A stretch of DNA of 64,000 nt, from assembly GCA_021432635.1 (NCBI GenBank), contig MU270072.1:186001-250000 (forward strand), written 5' to 3'. Position 1 is the stretch's first letter. Each line of letters starts with the position of its first letter. The translations under genes and the position numbers were made by a program. Under the pieces are notes generated by a model. It saw nothing but the letters and a program-made list of their open reading frames with translations. It was not told where the DNA came from and made no database searches. Shown in pieces: positions 1-11,868 of the stretch. Source of the stretch: Thozetella sp. PMI_491. Taxonomy: Eukaryota; Ascomycota; Sordariomycetes; Chaetosphaeriales; Chaetosphaeriaceae.

Positions 1-834
1 CAAAGAGTCGAATAAGCATTCATGCGGTCCTCGTAGTCGCTCTCGTTGATCAGTTGTCTGTAGGGGTTGTTGTACGCGTATTCAATCATAGCCTTCTCCT
101 GAATCGTGTAGTCGTACAGGCCGCTGTTGATCCCTAAGGCAATGACATTTATCCGCTCGCCCTCGCCAGCCGCGTTCTTCTCGAGTATATACCGAGCGAA
201 TTCGGGTCCGTAGTGACCGCCGTATGACTCCGCGAATATACCAAGGTCACGACCCTTGAACTCCGGGAACTTCGAGATGAATCGCTGGAGGAATGTCCAT
301 AGATAAGGTATCGCAGCGACGGTCGAGTTGATCTCAGGACCGCTTCCGTAAGAGAACCCGACACCGATGGGCTGGTCGATGTAAAGCATATTCGCCCCCG
401 TGTTGAAGCTGAGTTCGTTCAAAGTAGGTTCGGTCGACGACGAGCCGTTGGGGAAATGGCACGGTCCATTATCTTGAAAAAGGCCCCTCATACTTGACGC
501 GCCGGGACCGCCATTGAGCCAGGTAACGAGAGGAGCGGTTTCGGGATTGTTGCGGGCAGCAAAAAACCTAAGTTGTTAGTATCCCGTCCCTCTACACGCA
601 ACTACGAATCCAAAGACTCGACCTCTAGATCGCCAGGGGCAGGTCTTGGTGCCAGCTTGCTTACCAAAACCACATGTGCATGTCCTCTCCAACTGAGAGG
701 TATCCGGAATATTGCTTGACACCTGGAGTGGTCTCACAGATACCGGAATTCTCGACGATATGATCCCCTGTACATGCCGGAGCAGCCAACGAAAGGCCCA
801 CGGCCGAAGCGACCAACAAGAGTAGCATAGCCAT
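1..834 (-). CDS. Secreted serine carboxypeptidase (S10), 3' part outside the window
   Basis: Exons 834-665 and 567-1 on the minus strand; the intron 568-664 has a GTAAGC donor and an ACTAAC branch site close to its AG. The reading frame continues past position 1, so only about 245 N-terminal residues are visible. A signal peptide is clear (MAMLLLLVASAVGLSLA). The frame then shows the S10 oxyanion-region motif WLNGGPGASS, the segment DQPIGVGFSYG, and the catalytic-serine motif AESYGGHYG. Family members remove C-terminal residues from peptides at acidic pH; with a signal peptide this one is probably vacuolar or secreted. The catalytic Asp and His lie beyond the edge. An AT-rich TATATG-like stretch near 897-905 could be its promoter. 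The family assignment is firm, the substrate unknown. Confidence 0.93.
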
Positions 835-1859
835 GGCGAAATCAGGATAGATGCTCCCGACCCGACTACCGCAGACCTAGAATGCTTTCTCGTGCCCATA
901 TATTAACTCGTCGATGCATTTGCTAATCAATCATGCCATTCTCGGCTCGAGAATCCCTAAGCCCTTCCTAAGCCCCGTAGCCGTGGGGATGGGTCTTTCG
1001 CCCCGCTTGTGGTGGAAGCTCATTACCGCCCTTTTACAGGGGTTGAACCTATCAGGATGGAGAACGATGCTTCGAGAGGCGGTAAGCGAGTTCGCCGTAG
1101 GATCTGCCCCAGGTAGGATATTTGTTTATTGCAACGCTAAAGTCTCGGATATGGCGCCGATCCGTAATGGTGGTAAAGGAAGGATTGCTGGGAAGCGATC
1201 GTCTAACTCAAACGCCATATTCTCTATAGAATAACCTTGTCAACATTAGAGATTGAAAATAGCCTAGTATGTAGCGCCTGGGCAAATCCACCCAATTTCG
1301 TGCGCATTACTACGCGACATGCGTCCCGCACCACGTCTCCATCAGCTCGTTCCGCTTTTATGCACGGTGGTTTATACACTTCAACTGTGCCGTATAATTG
1401 CCTTGTGCTGCTTTGAGTAAGGTGGCGTGCCTGATTGGGAGCTAGGTACGAAATGTTCCGTTTAGATGGCCCTCGGGATTGGGTGAGAGTCAGTCCTAGT
1501 CGGATATCGAGAATCTACACTCTGGTACTGGGAAAATTCTGAACTTTCAACTCCCCTACCTCATCTCAGAGCCGGATGATCCGGATGAGTAGGCGATATA
1601 ATACTAGTCTCTCTACGCAGCCATGCACAAAATAAACAACAGAGCCACTTCCGAACCTTCATTAGCATTAGCGACTTCACCAATCAGCGGTGCTAGCGAC
1701 TTCGCCACTCAGCCATGCCAACGAAGCCGCAACTTTTCCAAGCTGCAACTTTTCCAAGCTAACGCAATTATAGTGAAATGAGGGAGGACGCAGGGGAGAG
1801 GAATCGCTTGCTAAGCGTAAGTATTTGCGCATTTAAGACTTTGTATTTAGAGTCACCCC
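835..1859. other. Intergenic stretch without a recognisable gene
   Basis: Upstream side of the carboxypeptidase and downstream side of the Zn2Cys6 gene. Short open frames here have no family resemblance. A perfect 16-bp tandem duplication lies at 1729-1744 and 1745-1760, and a looser repeat of a 9-10 bp motif containing AGCGACTTC sits just before it. Confidence 0.6.
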
Positions 1860-3718
1860 TCAGATGTCTATCTTTATTGGTATCTTTTGGCTTGCCACGA
1901 ATTTCAGGTGACCACGCAGCGCCTCTGCCATGCGGTTGTACTTATCCAGGTCAATCTCACTGTCAAGACCGGCCGAAACTATAGCAGCCTCCTTTTCCAG
2001 GACAGTTGCTGCCACACGGAACGCCGGTACGAAACACACAGGTGCGACTCCAAATACCGATTCTTGGGAGCTGTGGGGAATTGAGTTGAGGACATCCTCA
2101 ACGTGGCTAATAAGGGCCGCTCGGTGTTCATAGGCGCTGCCGAAATCTCTTTCTCCCTTTATGTCAATGACGTCCAGCATGAGCAGTCGTAAGGACATAA
2201 CGGATGTCCTGCAAAGACTCGTGAGATTGTACACCAAGAACTCTCTCGAAGAAGGGCCTATTTTAGTAACTGCGTTGTCGGCTTTTTCCGACAGAGCGTC
2301 TTGTGCGAATCCGGATTGTGTTGGTGGACGGCTGCTTCCAGCCTCGCTCATTCTCTGGACACTTGCAAGCGTTGTTTCCATCCTATCCAGTATTTCCAGT
2401 CCGGTTCTTTGTATGTTATCCACCTTATCAAGACCTACAAGCGGGTGGTTAGGTTGGTATCCATTTCGGCGTATCTCGTCAAATGCCGCGATTAGTGTCG
2501 AGGTAGTAATTAGGTGATCAACGGCAAAGTCAAGGATATGCCGAGGACCGGCAATTGCCGTGACCAGCTCGGCTTCACTTCGTTTAATCGCAGGATGCAA
2601 CGTGGAATCCAACTGGGGCTGAGCGCAGAATGCCCGAAAGTCTCGCCATGTCTTTTTCGCCAGAAAGGATGGTCGCTTAGATGAGATTGTTTCGAGAAGC
2701 TGCCCCGATTAGCGACTACGGGACCTCTTGCGTCAACGGGAGACAGACTCACAATAAGCATGCGCGAAGAAAAGGCTAGCTGAAGAGCGGCGGGGGTGCG
2801 CATTCCAGCTGGGCCGCGGCCTTCAATGAGACTCGCCAACCCTCGAACATGGTTCTGCCAGTTTGTGGAATCAGGGTTCATTGCAAGCTCGATTTTCCAG
2901 TCAGCTCTTCTCTGAATCGTCGGATGTGGGTTGGGCGACGGAGATTGCTCACCTCCCAGAACGTCAACATGAGGCACGAAACGACGAGGTTCAGCCAATC
3001 GTCCTCCCGTAGAGAGGAAATGCCAATAAGGCGGGCCTCGTCCAGCACGACAGAGAGCGTCGTCAGAGCAGTCGTGTACATGTGGGCGCTCTCTTGAAGA
3101 AGTCCACGAGATCGATTCAACTTGGCAAAGTGGCCTGTCACGAGTGCTTCCGACGCGACGATCATTGGAGCAACATATGGCTCGAGAGGGTCTGTGCGTG
3201 AAGCGGATTTGTTCAACAGTAGCTTGAAGCAGCGAGAGCAACTTTGGTAGAAGAATTGTCCTTCTTGTGGCAAATCGCGGGCGAACTGGGCCATAAAGAA
3301 AGAAACGTATATCTCTACGGGATCCATAGCGATGGGCCTCGGTAGGGCGAGGCCATCGCCATTGTGTGACCGCTCTAGCGATGACCTGGCTTGAGGATCT
3401 CTGTGGCCCTGTCTGGCTCGGTGAACAGCCGGGCTGGTCGTCTTGGGCGGATTCGGGGATCCCACGCCTGGAGCTCTCCAGCCTTCGTTCAAGAAGACAA
3501 GGCCCTTTCTTCGGTACCCATGGCATAGTTGCTTGCGGCCCTCGCAGGCCCTGCAGGTCGGTTGTCCCCCATCTACAAAACCACGGTCAACCATGCACGG
3601 CTGCAAGGCCGGGAGCAGTGGGTTGCGTACCACATCGGGTTTTCCGCGCCACACAATTGATGCAACCCCTGGAGCGTGGGGCTGAAGGTAAATACCGATC
3701 TTGGCTGCAATCAATCAT
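1860..3718 (-). CDS. Zn(II)2Cys6 transcription factor, about 568 aa
   Basis: Exons 3718-3631, 3572-2953, 2911-2753 and 2699-1860. The binuclear zinc cluster only appears after removing intron 3573-3630: Cys19-x2-Cys22-x6-Cys29-x6-Cys36-x2-Cys39-x6-Cys46, the last half reading TCRACEGRKQLC. The body resembles the fungal-specific regulatory domain of many C6 proteins, with segments such as MDPVEIYVSFFMAQF and WQNHVRGLASLIEGRG. Intron 2700-2752 has a GTGAGT donor. Intron 2912-2952 is only 41 nt but restores the frame exactly. It should act in the nucleus as a gene regulator; the target is unknown and no metabolic gene is obviously paired with it. Family assignment is certain; the exact borders of the 41-nt intron are slightly less so. 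Confidence 0.88.
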
Positions 3719-4455
3719 GGCCTGTGGCTGTAGTGAGCAGCCTATGCAGGATGTGGGATGAGGATTCAGAGTCGCTGCAAACCGGAGGCCGAGTTACAGC
3801 ATAGATGGAATGGTTGGGCTGAGGATACAGGAAAAAGTGAGCTTGCCCGGAGCATTCTTGCAGAAGCTCTGACGAAGTTGACTCGGGGCACTTGAAGACG
3901 GGAGCAACGCGGCGCCCGAGGACCGGGCAGTCGACGAATCAAAAGATTCCATTGATGCCGACATTCTCGCGCTAATCCCTACTTGGAAGGCTCTGCGATC
4001 CGCGTCCAAAGATTCAGGTGACAGGTTTTCACTCGCCGTCAGGCCGCTCTCTGATCCCCACTTCTATCGGCCATACGTATCCCTAACCCTACATTAATCC
4101 TACCTGACATCCCACAACTTTCATCCTTCAGTATGGCAAGGTACCCAAATCTGCAGACCATCCCCGTGGATTTATGAGCTACTGTGCAAGCTTTACAGGG
4201 AAACTCAACTATCCTGCCACCACTCATTTCCCAGCATGATGACGGGCTCGGCATGATATACGAGGCAGCTTTAGCCAAAGGCGGGAAATAGCCCAAGTTG
4301 GGATATGTCTTACCCAAGCGGAGATAAGGCTAACTTAGTTACCTCAGTCGGCGTAGTTACTTCTCACCTAAGGCAATAGTATATTTATCCTTGACCCTCG
4401 AAATTTAAATTTTGATTGTGTCTCTCAATTTCTCCCCAACTAAAAAGCAGCAAAG
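3719..4455. other. Divergent intergenic region
   Basis: Lies between the start codons of the Zn2Cys6 gene (minus) and the GST-kappa gene (plus), so it must hold both promoters. An AT-rich tract near 4381-4415 precedes the GST gene. A short telomere-like CCCTAACCCT occurs near 4081. No convincing gene is seen. Confidence 0.6.
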
Positions 4456-5519
4456 ATGGCGGGAAGAATTGATTGCTACATTGACATCTGTAAGGCGCCT
4501 CCTCTGAGCCTGCACGGCCTTGTTGGTACTGCAGACAGCACATCTAACGAGTCTTCAATCTAGCCTCATTTTACAGCTACCTAGCGTTTTACTACCTTCT
4601 AACTCACGAGAAGGAGCTCGCCGCGCATGGTATCGACGTGGAGTAAGGTCCTGTGGCTCTACCGCTTCCTCGTCAGCCACTGACGCGGCCCTCAGATTTC
4701 ACCCTGTCTTTGCTGGAGCAGTTCAGGCTGGTGCAGGCGCGTTTCTACCGGATCCATGAAAAAAAGGACACATCTAACCAGTTCAATAGACAATAAGCCG
4801 CCATGGGTTGTCCACCAGAAGAAAAAGTACCTGGATACCTACGAGACGGTCCGAGCCAAGATCACCTTTGGAAAGCCGGAGATAGTCGCACCCGACGACT
4901 TGAGTGAATTGCTAGACATCGGTTGGACCCAAAAAGTCAGTTACCAACGATAATTGGATATGAGGCCTAGGCGAAAGAATATAGAAGGATACTAACCAGC
5001 GGGTAGCCCATGCGAGCACTTCTCTTCATCAAAGACAACTACCCCAGAGAGGTTTACCATACGGCCTTCCATTTTCTCTTCCACGTGTTCTGGACTTTGC
5101 CTCGACGGCGGGTGCGGGATGAGCCGGTACTAGCGCAGGCATTAGCCGATATCCCTGCCGACTTTCACGGCTTAGGCGACTACAAAGCTTCAGAGCTGTT
5201 ATTCAGTGAAGACCAGGTCAAGGAAATAATCGCCGCTCAGAACTCGACCAAGTACAAAGAAGTTCTCAGGACAGCAACAAAACAACTGAACGACCGAGGC
5301 GCATTTGGTGTGCCATGGATCATTGCATCGAACTCTAAGGGCAAGCAGGAGCCCTATTTCGGGAGCGATCGGTGAGAAGCGCTGTCCAACTATATCGTTG
5401 GTAGTATCAAGAGCTAATGGCGGCCCAGATTCCACCATGTTTTCGAGTTCCTTGGGCTTCCCATTCAGAAATTCAAGCTTTTGCCGCCGGGATCAAACGC
5501 CGGCACTCCCAAGCTGTAA
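4456..5519 (+). CDS. Kappa-class glutathione S-transferase / DsbA-like protein, about 249 aa
   Basis: Six exons: 4456-4489, 4564-4642, 4696-4730, 4790-4935, 5007-5371, 5429-5519. The spliced protein starts MAGRIDCYIDISSFYSYLAF, the usual start of the 2-hydroxychromene-2-carboxylate isomerase/GST-kappa family, where a Ser near the N-terminus binds glutathione. Later family segments are NKPPWVV, RGAFGVPWIIASNSKG and FFGSDR-like YFGSDRFHHVFEFLGLP. Family members act on glutathione conjugates or isomerise small aromatics, in mitochondria, peroxisomes or cytosol. The third intron is ambiguous: donor 4731 with acceptor 4789, or donor 4741 with acceptor 4781; both keep the frame and change only a few residues. 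No tandem partner is visible. Confidence 0.88.
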
Positions 5520-6084
5520 GAGACTGCCTAGAGCAAGATAGTGACACTGGCGAAGGATCTATGTAGCCTATCTAGCATCAAGTTGGGGGCCGGATGTGGC
5601 GATTGGTCTAAGCAGTCCCACTCCCTCCACACGAGGAGGGCTGTTCGAAGGTGTTCGCATAGCACCAACAATGTGAATCGCTCGGAATATTTGAGGTAGC
5701 ACATGCTGGCTATCTGAGAATTACATTATTGAATGGGAATGGAAGCAAGATACCAGATCATCCGGGACGGCTTTCTCCATAGTGACTCTTTATTCCATTC
5801 GAAGGTCCAGCTATATTTGTCTTGGCGGAGAGGGGTGGAACACCCCCTGTCGCTGGAACAGGGGTGGGCTGTATGCCTAATCGGCTGCCTCAACCGGCCA
5901 GGCTTTGCGGAGGCCTTGGGCAGCGGATATGCGGTGAGCAGCCTTCTCAAGGCGAGCTCATATTAATAAAATAATGAGGCTGCAGAGCATAGAACTGGGA
6001 AGAGTGCTCCAGAGAAACCTTCTACCTTCAACGTCATAAAAGCTGTTTTTAAGCGCATTACATTCTAACCCTTGCGTGCACATC
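5520..6084. other. Intergenic, promoter side of the AAA-HET gene
   Basis: No open frame with family resemblance. A small inverted motif, CACCCCCTGTC followed by ACAGGGGTGGG, at about 5842-5869 could form a hairpin; its role is unknown. Confidence 0.5.
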
Positions 6085-9000
6085 ATGGGCGAGGGTGCCG
6101 GGGCTACAGAGGATGAGGTCCCCGCACAGAGCGAGGTCGAAGGAACCGCAACGCCTGACAGCAAAACAATTGTGAAGGAAGCCAAGTATCGTCTTCCCAG
6201 CTGGTTTTTGGACGAGACTGTCAACGCCCCTTCGATACTCACTGAGACCACTGTCGAGGTCCGCATTCGGCTCACAGGCGCGGACGACGAATCCAGCAGT
6301 GATGAGGCTATCGATGCTGACGGAGAAGCTGAGGAGACGGAGAAGCCAAACACCGAGGACCATCGGGATGAGGACTGGCCGGGCTTCTATGTCGCCCGCG
6401 ATGAATATGCCGAAATACGGGACATCGCTGCCTCCAAGTTGCACCGAGATGCCTACGGACGTGCGCCCGCCAGCTCGAGCATCCTCTTGCGATCAACTAC
6501 TGTGCCCGGCGGTGGCCAAGACTTCCTGGACGAGGTCGTGCTCCACTTAGCCCGCGACCTCAACTCTAAGCTCATGGTTCTTGACGCAGATGCGATCGAG
6601 GAACTTGCGTGGGACTTTTTCGCGCAAGAGCGAGAAGCTGCCGCACGGCCATCGACGGACACAAAGGGAGAAGAAAATAAGGAAGGCGATGGGAACGCTG
6701 AGAAGGAAGAGCTACATTTTACTTCATTCAAAGGGCCGATTATTCACTATTTTGGCAACAGAGGAAAGGGACGTTGCTCCGAAGAAGCGTGGGACCGAAA
6801 CAGGGACGCTTTTGCGGCATTGTCTGTTGCGATAACAGCACCGAGCTCGACCTTGCCCATCTCCCCCTGCAATGGGGAGAGAGGGGAGGTGGAAGGTGAA
6901 GATCCCTCCAAGAGTAGCGATCTAGCCTCTAGTCCCCTCCTTATCCACTTCCGAGACGCCGCGCGGATGATGGACGTCTTGTCGGATCACTACAAGTTCT
7001 GGTCTAGGCTCCGCGACTGGGTGGCTCGGGAACGCCAGTCTGACAGAGATATCATTCTCATCGTCACGCTATCGGGGACTAAGTATGAGATGGACTACAG
7101 ATGGGAAGGCTTCGGGAAATTGAAGTGGAAACTACGCGTCGATGGTGCCGCCGACCCCGCGTGCATCACTTTAGAGCCCTCTCATATTCCCGCGAAGCTG
7201 GCGGATGAGAGGAAGGACTGGCAGGTCTCCTACACTCGAGCGGCTAACATCCGACGCCTGAGAAGTGTTTTGTGCACTGATTTGAGCCATCGAATCAACC
7301 CTAGTCTATTACAACAGCGCCCCGTCGAGTGGAGCGAGAAGCTGCGCTGTCTCGAATCGTCATCCAAACGGTTCGCGCTGCCGTCCTCTTCAACATTCGG
7401 AACCCCCACGTGGTCAACACAACAACTTTACCGGATCCGCTCACAGATCACCGGAAGAGCTTGGTCGAATAAGAAGGCTATCGGCTTCGAAGATATTCAG
7501 CTTGTTATAGCTCGTGCGGGCCGCTTGGAAGCGAAAGCCGAGGAGGGAGGGGCGTCGTCTGACACGAATGACTCCCGCTCAGAATCAGCATGGGAGAAGA
7601 AGATAAGAGAAGTCAGGAGGGACTGCAATGAATACGAGGAAACACTACTGAGCAGTGTTGTAGACCCAGGTAAGCTGCGTGTAGAAAATCGCCAGGACAA
7701 GGATGTTGGGAACTTGGGCTGACTTGAGCTCGCAGAGGAGCTGGACTCCACATATGAGGACGTGATCCTTGACGACGATGTCAAGACGACCGTAAAATGC
7801 CTAGTTGGCATTTCGAAGTTGCGGGTTCAGGTGACATCAAAGTATCTCAGCTCCCAAATGCAGGTCAAAGGAGCTATGCTATACGGCCCTCCGGGAACGG
7901 GCAAGACTCACCTAGCACGTGGTAAGTTCACAGCAACCTTCCAGTCTCGTTCATCATTACCATGCGCCACTCAGAAAACAGTTTGCGATATCAATCTAGC
8001 GCTGACACATCCCCGTCCGCAGCTTTGGCTAAGAGTGTCGGATCCACCATGCTCGCGGTCGACTGTGCGACATTGCAGTCGAAGTGGGTTGGCGAGACAG
8101 AAAAGCTTATCAAGGCCACATTCACTCTTGCTAGAAAGCTCTCTCCTTGCGTGGTCTTTATCGACGAGGTAGATGCGCTTTTTCGCCGAAGAACCTCTAG
8201 CGACCGCAGCTGGGAGCGGTCTGCCATCACGCAGTTCCTCCAGGACATGGACGGGCTGAGGCAGAACGCCACAACCGTCGCCGCTACCACGCCGTTCGTG
8301 CTCGTTGCTACGAATAGGCCTATGGACCTAGACGACGCATTCATGCGTCGCCTACCTCAGAAGTTTTACATCGGGTTGCCTAGCCGGGCTGCCCGGGCCA
8401 AGATCCTCAATCTGTTTCTTGACAAGGACGATCTTGACGCTTCTGTGAATATAGAGGACCTAGCTAGGAGGACAGAAGGCTACTCCGGCTCAGACCTACG
8501 AAGCCTCAGTGCTCAGGCGGCACTTGTCTGGACCACTGAGCAAGGGGAGGCTGCTCTCCAGAAGGACAGCTCGAAGGGAAGTGAGGATGCGGACGAGGAG
8601 ACATCGCTCCCGGTGGTCAAAATGCAACTCACGAGCTCACACTTCACACGGGCGCTGGAGACAGTCCGACCCAGTGTCACAAAGCGTGCTATGAAAGATT
8701 TGGAGGAGTTCAGAAACAGCTTCAATCCTACTTCGTCTCGGAAGGTACGTTGATGCTTCATGTATTCTAGAGCCGCGAGTGCAATAGCAGGCGCCAATGC
8801 GGGCATTTTCAATAGAAAGAAGATTTGCTCACCAAGACTTAGAAGCGGCGCCAATCCATCAAGGAAAGTCCAGTGCGCGACGCACCGGAAACTCCTCAAA
8901 TTACGTGGGACGACCTCGCAGCTCCGGGCCGTGAAGGTCGACTCGTGCTGCCCGTCATACGACCACCACCAGACTGCCTCCAAAAGGCCCGCCTGCCTCC

Positions 9001-11653
9001 CGAGTATAGTCCGCTGCCGACTTCGAGTTCGATCCGTCTCCTACGCCTGAACGCCCTTGAAGCGACCATCCACGGGGGGGTACAGGGAGTTTACCAGCGC
9101 CTTCTTAGCGGCGAGCTCGATATGTTTGAGCGCATCAAGTGCTCCATGGTGACCGTCGACTTGGAAAACAGCCCCGACTTCTTCGCGCTTTCCTATACAT
9201 GGGGCGATCCACTGGGCATCTGGCCCAACGCCGATGACCTATTGCCCGCGGAGCATTGGGCGGCGCCGGCTTTCGAGATCGACTGCGACGGGAAGCCAGT
9301 CTCGGTGGGAACCAATCTTTATACGGCCCTGGTGGGCATCCGTTGCGTCCTGAGCTACAGTTCTTTCCGGCCCAGCGGACTTCCGACTTCCATCCCCGCA
9401 GAATTCGATTGCTCGGCTGATCCGTCAGGCCTGTACATCTGGATAGACGCATTGTGCATAAATCAAGCAGATATTGCCGAGCGTGAGCAACAAGTATCCC
9501 TGATGGATCGTATCTACTCAGCAGCACGCGCCACCATCATGTGGATTGGGGGTGAGGACCCCCTCGCAACCGTGGCAGCTCCCATGACCAAGTTTAGTGT
9601 CCCACTAAGTTCAAACCTCGGCTCCCTATGGGCGCTGGATATTGGAAGCCCAGCTTCTTACGAAAAGCTCGGCCTGGACCCCATTAGCAAGACAGAGTGG
9701 ACGGGCTTGCTCTCAATGCTCACACGTCCATATTTTTCACGTGCCTGGGTGGTGCAGGAATGGGTTCTCTCCAAGGCGCCCATCATGATGTGTGGACTCA
9801 CAATTCTCGACCCCCGAAGGATTGCAACGAATACGATCACGATGCATGACTTGGGTTGGTTTCGACAGATGACCGGCTGGCTGGATCTACGAGCTGTGAA
9901 AGAGGACGGCACGTCGTCGAAGCCCCAGATGCCTCCGCCGAGCCCGCCCGGTGCAGAACCCCAGGAGGTCCTTCTGCCTGTCTACAGAACCTATAAGCCC
10001 AATGCTCCGGCGGCCGTGAATCTCACGGTAATGCAGAGTATCCTTCTAATGAAGGGCTACGAGATACCTCATCTGTTTCCCAAGACGGCCGGAGCCGAGG
10101 CGAATTACGATTTTCAATCTTTCCGTAATACCGACTCGACAGATCCGCGAGATAAGCTATTTGCTTTCTTGGGATTGTTGAAGCACTTCAGCCAAGGACA
10201 GACCGATAGTCTAAAGCCAGAATATACGCGGTCTGCCCAAGAAGTCTACACTGAGGCCATGAAGCGTATGATCTCTGCATCGCCCGTCCGCGGGCTCAAC
10301 CTTCTAGTTTGGAAAGAGCCGAAGGCCCACCTTACCGGTTTGCCCTCTTGGGTGCCCGATTTCAGTATGCCGCACCACAGCCTGACGCAAGGCCCAGTCC
10401 GCTTCGGCGCGTCCAGAGGTCTTGGATCGCATGCAGCTATATTCGAGCCGCTTGAGTCGCAGTCTCCAAGCCAGCAGAACGGTGCCCTTCGAACAAAAGG
10501 CATCAGGGTCGACACGATTGTGGCCACCTATAACACTGAGAACTTGAGGATCGACTTTGACACCGCCCTACCGCAGCTGTTGCGTCACCTGCCAGAGAAG
10601 ACAACGATTCGTCAACCGCGCCTCAGCGGTTTCGATTTACGATTCTGGTGGGACATGTTCTATACCGAGGAAGGCAAGCTACAGACGGAGACGTTTGTGG
10701 TAGCAGAGCAGGGTCGCTTTGAGGTCTTGTGGCGCACTCTGCTGGCTGATATATACCTGACTGGCGAGGACCTGGCCGCTGAACAGTACCCTTGCCCACC
10801 CGAAAAGGCATCAGCCCTGAGACATGAACTCGATTTGATGGTACGGGCATGCTTTTTGCGAATTGCCTCCAGGGACGTGATTTCAATGGAGGACCTTCTC
10901 CATGGCCGGCGGCCCCAGGATAAGCAAGATGATCAGAGACATGACCAAGACGACGACGACAACGAGGGCGACGATGATGAAGAGAAAGATGAGGAAGAGG
11001 AAAATGAGATTAAAGAACCAGGCAGCATGCGTGCCTATTTCGAAACCCTGAGTAGAACACCAGGATACGAGGGTTTCGTGGGCCCTTCCTTGACCGACGA
11101 AGGTCTGGAGGCTCTTAGACAGCAATTACCCGCTATGCACGTGGTTTTAGGCATGCTAGATGGCAACATCCCATTCAGCGACTGTGTGGAGGCGGATAAA
11201 CACGATCCTCCTGACTGGTGGGTTGAGTACCAGGAACTCTGGGAGGATGTGCAACAAGATGCGCAAAACAACCCCCAAGAGGCATTCAAGGACTTTATGC
11301 GAGGCCTGGAGAAAATACTGTCGCAAAATTTTAACGAGATCACGGATGAAGCTCCTCGCTCTAAGGCGGTCCGCTCTTCACAGTGGCGGGCCGGCTGGTT
11401 CCCTGGGCAAGAGCTATTTGCTACATCGGGTGGGCGACTTGGCTTGGCCCACGACACGATTAGGGTCGGGGATGAAGTTTGGGTGTTACCAGGTGCCGAC
11501 ATTCCCTTCGTCTTCAGACCGGAAGATCCTGCTGGCTGTGCCAGCACTCGTGGCGGGCGGTGCAGACTAGTTGGTGAGTCGTATGTACACGGTCTCATGC
11601 ATGGTGATGCGTCGATGCTAGAGCTATCCCTGGAGGAAATCTTGATTGTATAA
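6085..11653 (+). CDS. AAA ATPase fused to a HET domain (predicted single gene, about 1,767 aa)
   Basis: Exons 6085-7669, 7736-7921, 8023-8744 and 8843-11653. Residues 1 to about 530 match no family I recognise and are rich in charged residues. The AAA module follows: Walker A GPPGTGKT (about 579-586), Walker B CVVFIDEVDAL (about 633-643), sensor-1 VLVATNRP, then an MRRLP arginine-finger region. It looks closest to the Msp1/ATAD1/spastin group. The C-terminal part is a HET domain: IRLLRL near 895, FFALSYTWGDP near 942, WIDALCINQADIAER, and RAWVVQEW, with an acidic run around 1,525-1,550 and the usual HET-protein tail (GDEVWVLPGADIPFVFR). The join uses donor GTACGT at 8745 and acceptor TTAG at 8842 with a CTCAC branch site, phase 0. 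Without that intron the AAA frame stops at 8751-8753 and the HET frame has no ATG until 9122, inside the domain. HET proteins trigger incompatibility cell death. Two separate genes remain possible. Confidence 0.75.
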
Positions 11654-11868
11654 AGAATCAATAGAATTTAGCAATGGAATTTAGCATCCGAAGCATAAAT
11701 TGACTATATAAATCACGGATACACACACTTCCGTCAACGCTCTAATAGCTCTCAGCCATTTGTCCTCGTTGACTAACAAGACAACTCTAAGAGACGACTG
11801 TCTTGGTCCTCATCAATAACAGAGATCTAGTGACATCTCTGGACCGCGACATTGAGAAAATGGAGTTC

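Noticed and set aside
914-1234. 106-codon plus-strand frame near the carboxypeptidase
   Set aside because: No domain or signal peptide; overlaps the likely promoter of the carboxypeptidase.
4081-4100. Telomere-like CCCTAACCCT words (also near 31,712)
   Set aside because: Only about two units, not an array; expected by chance.
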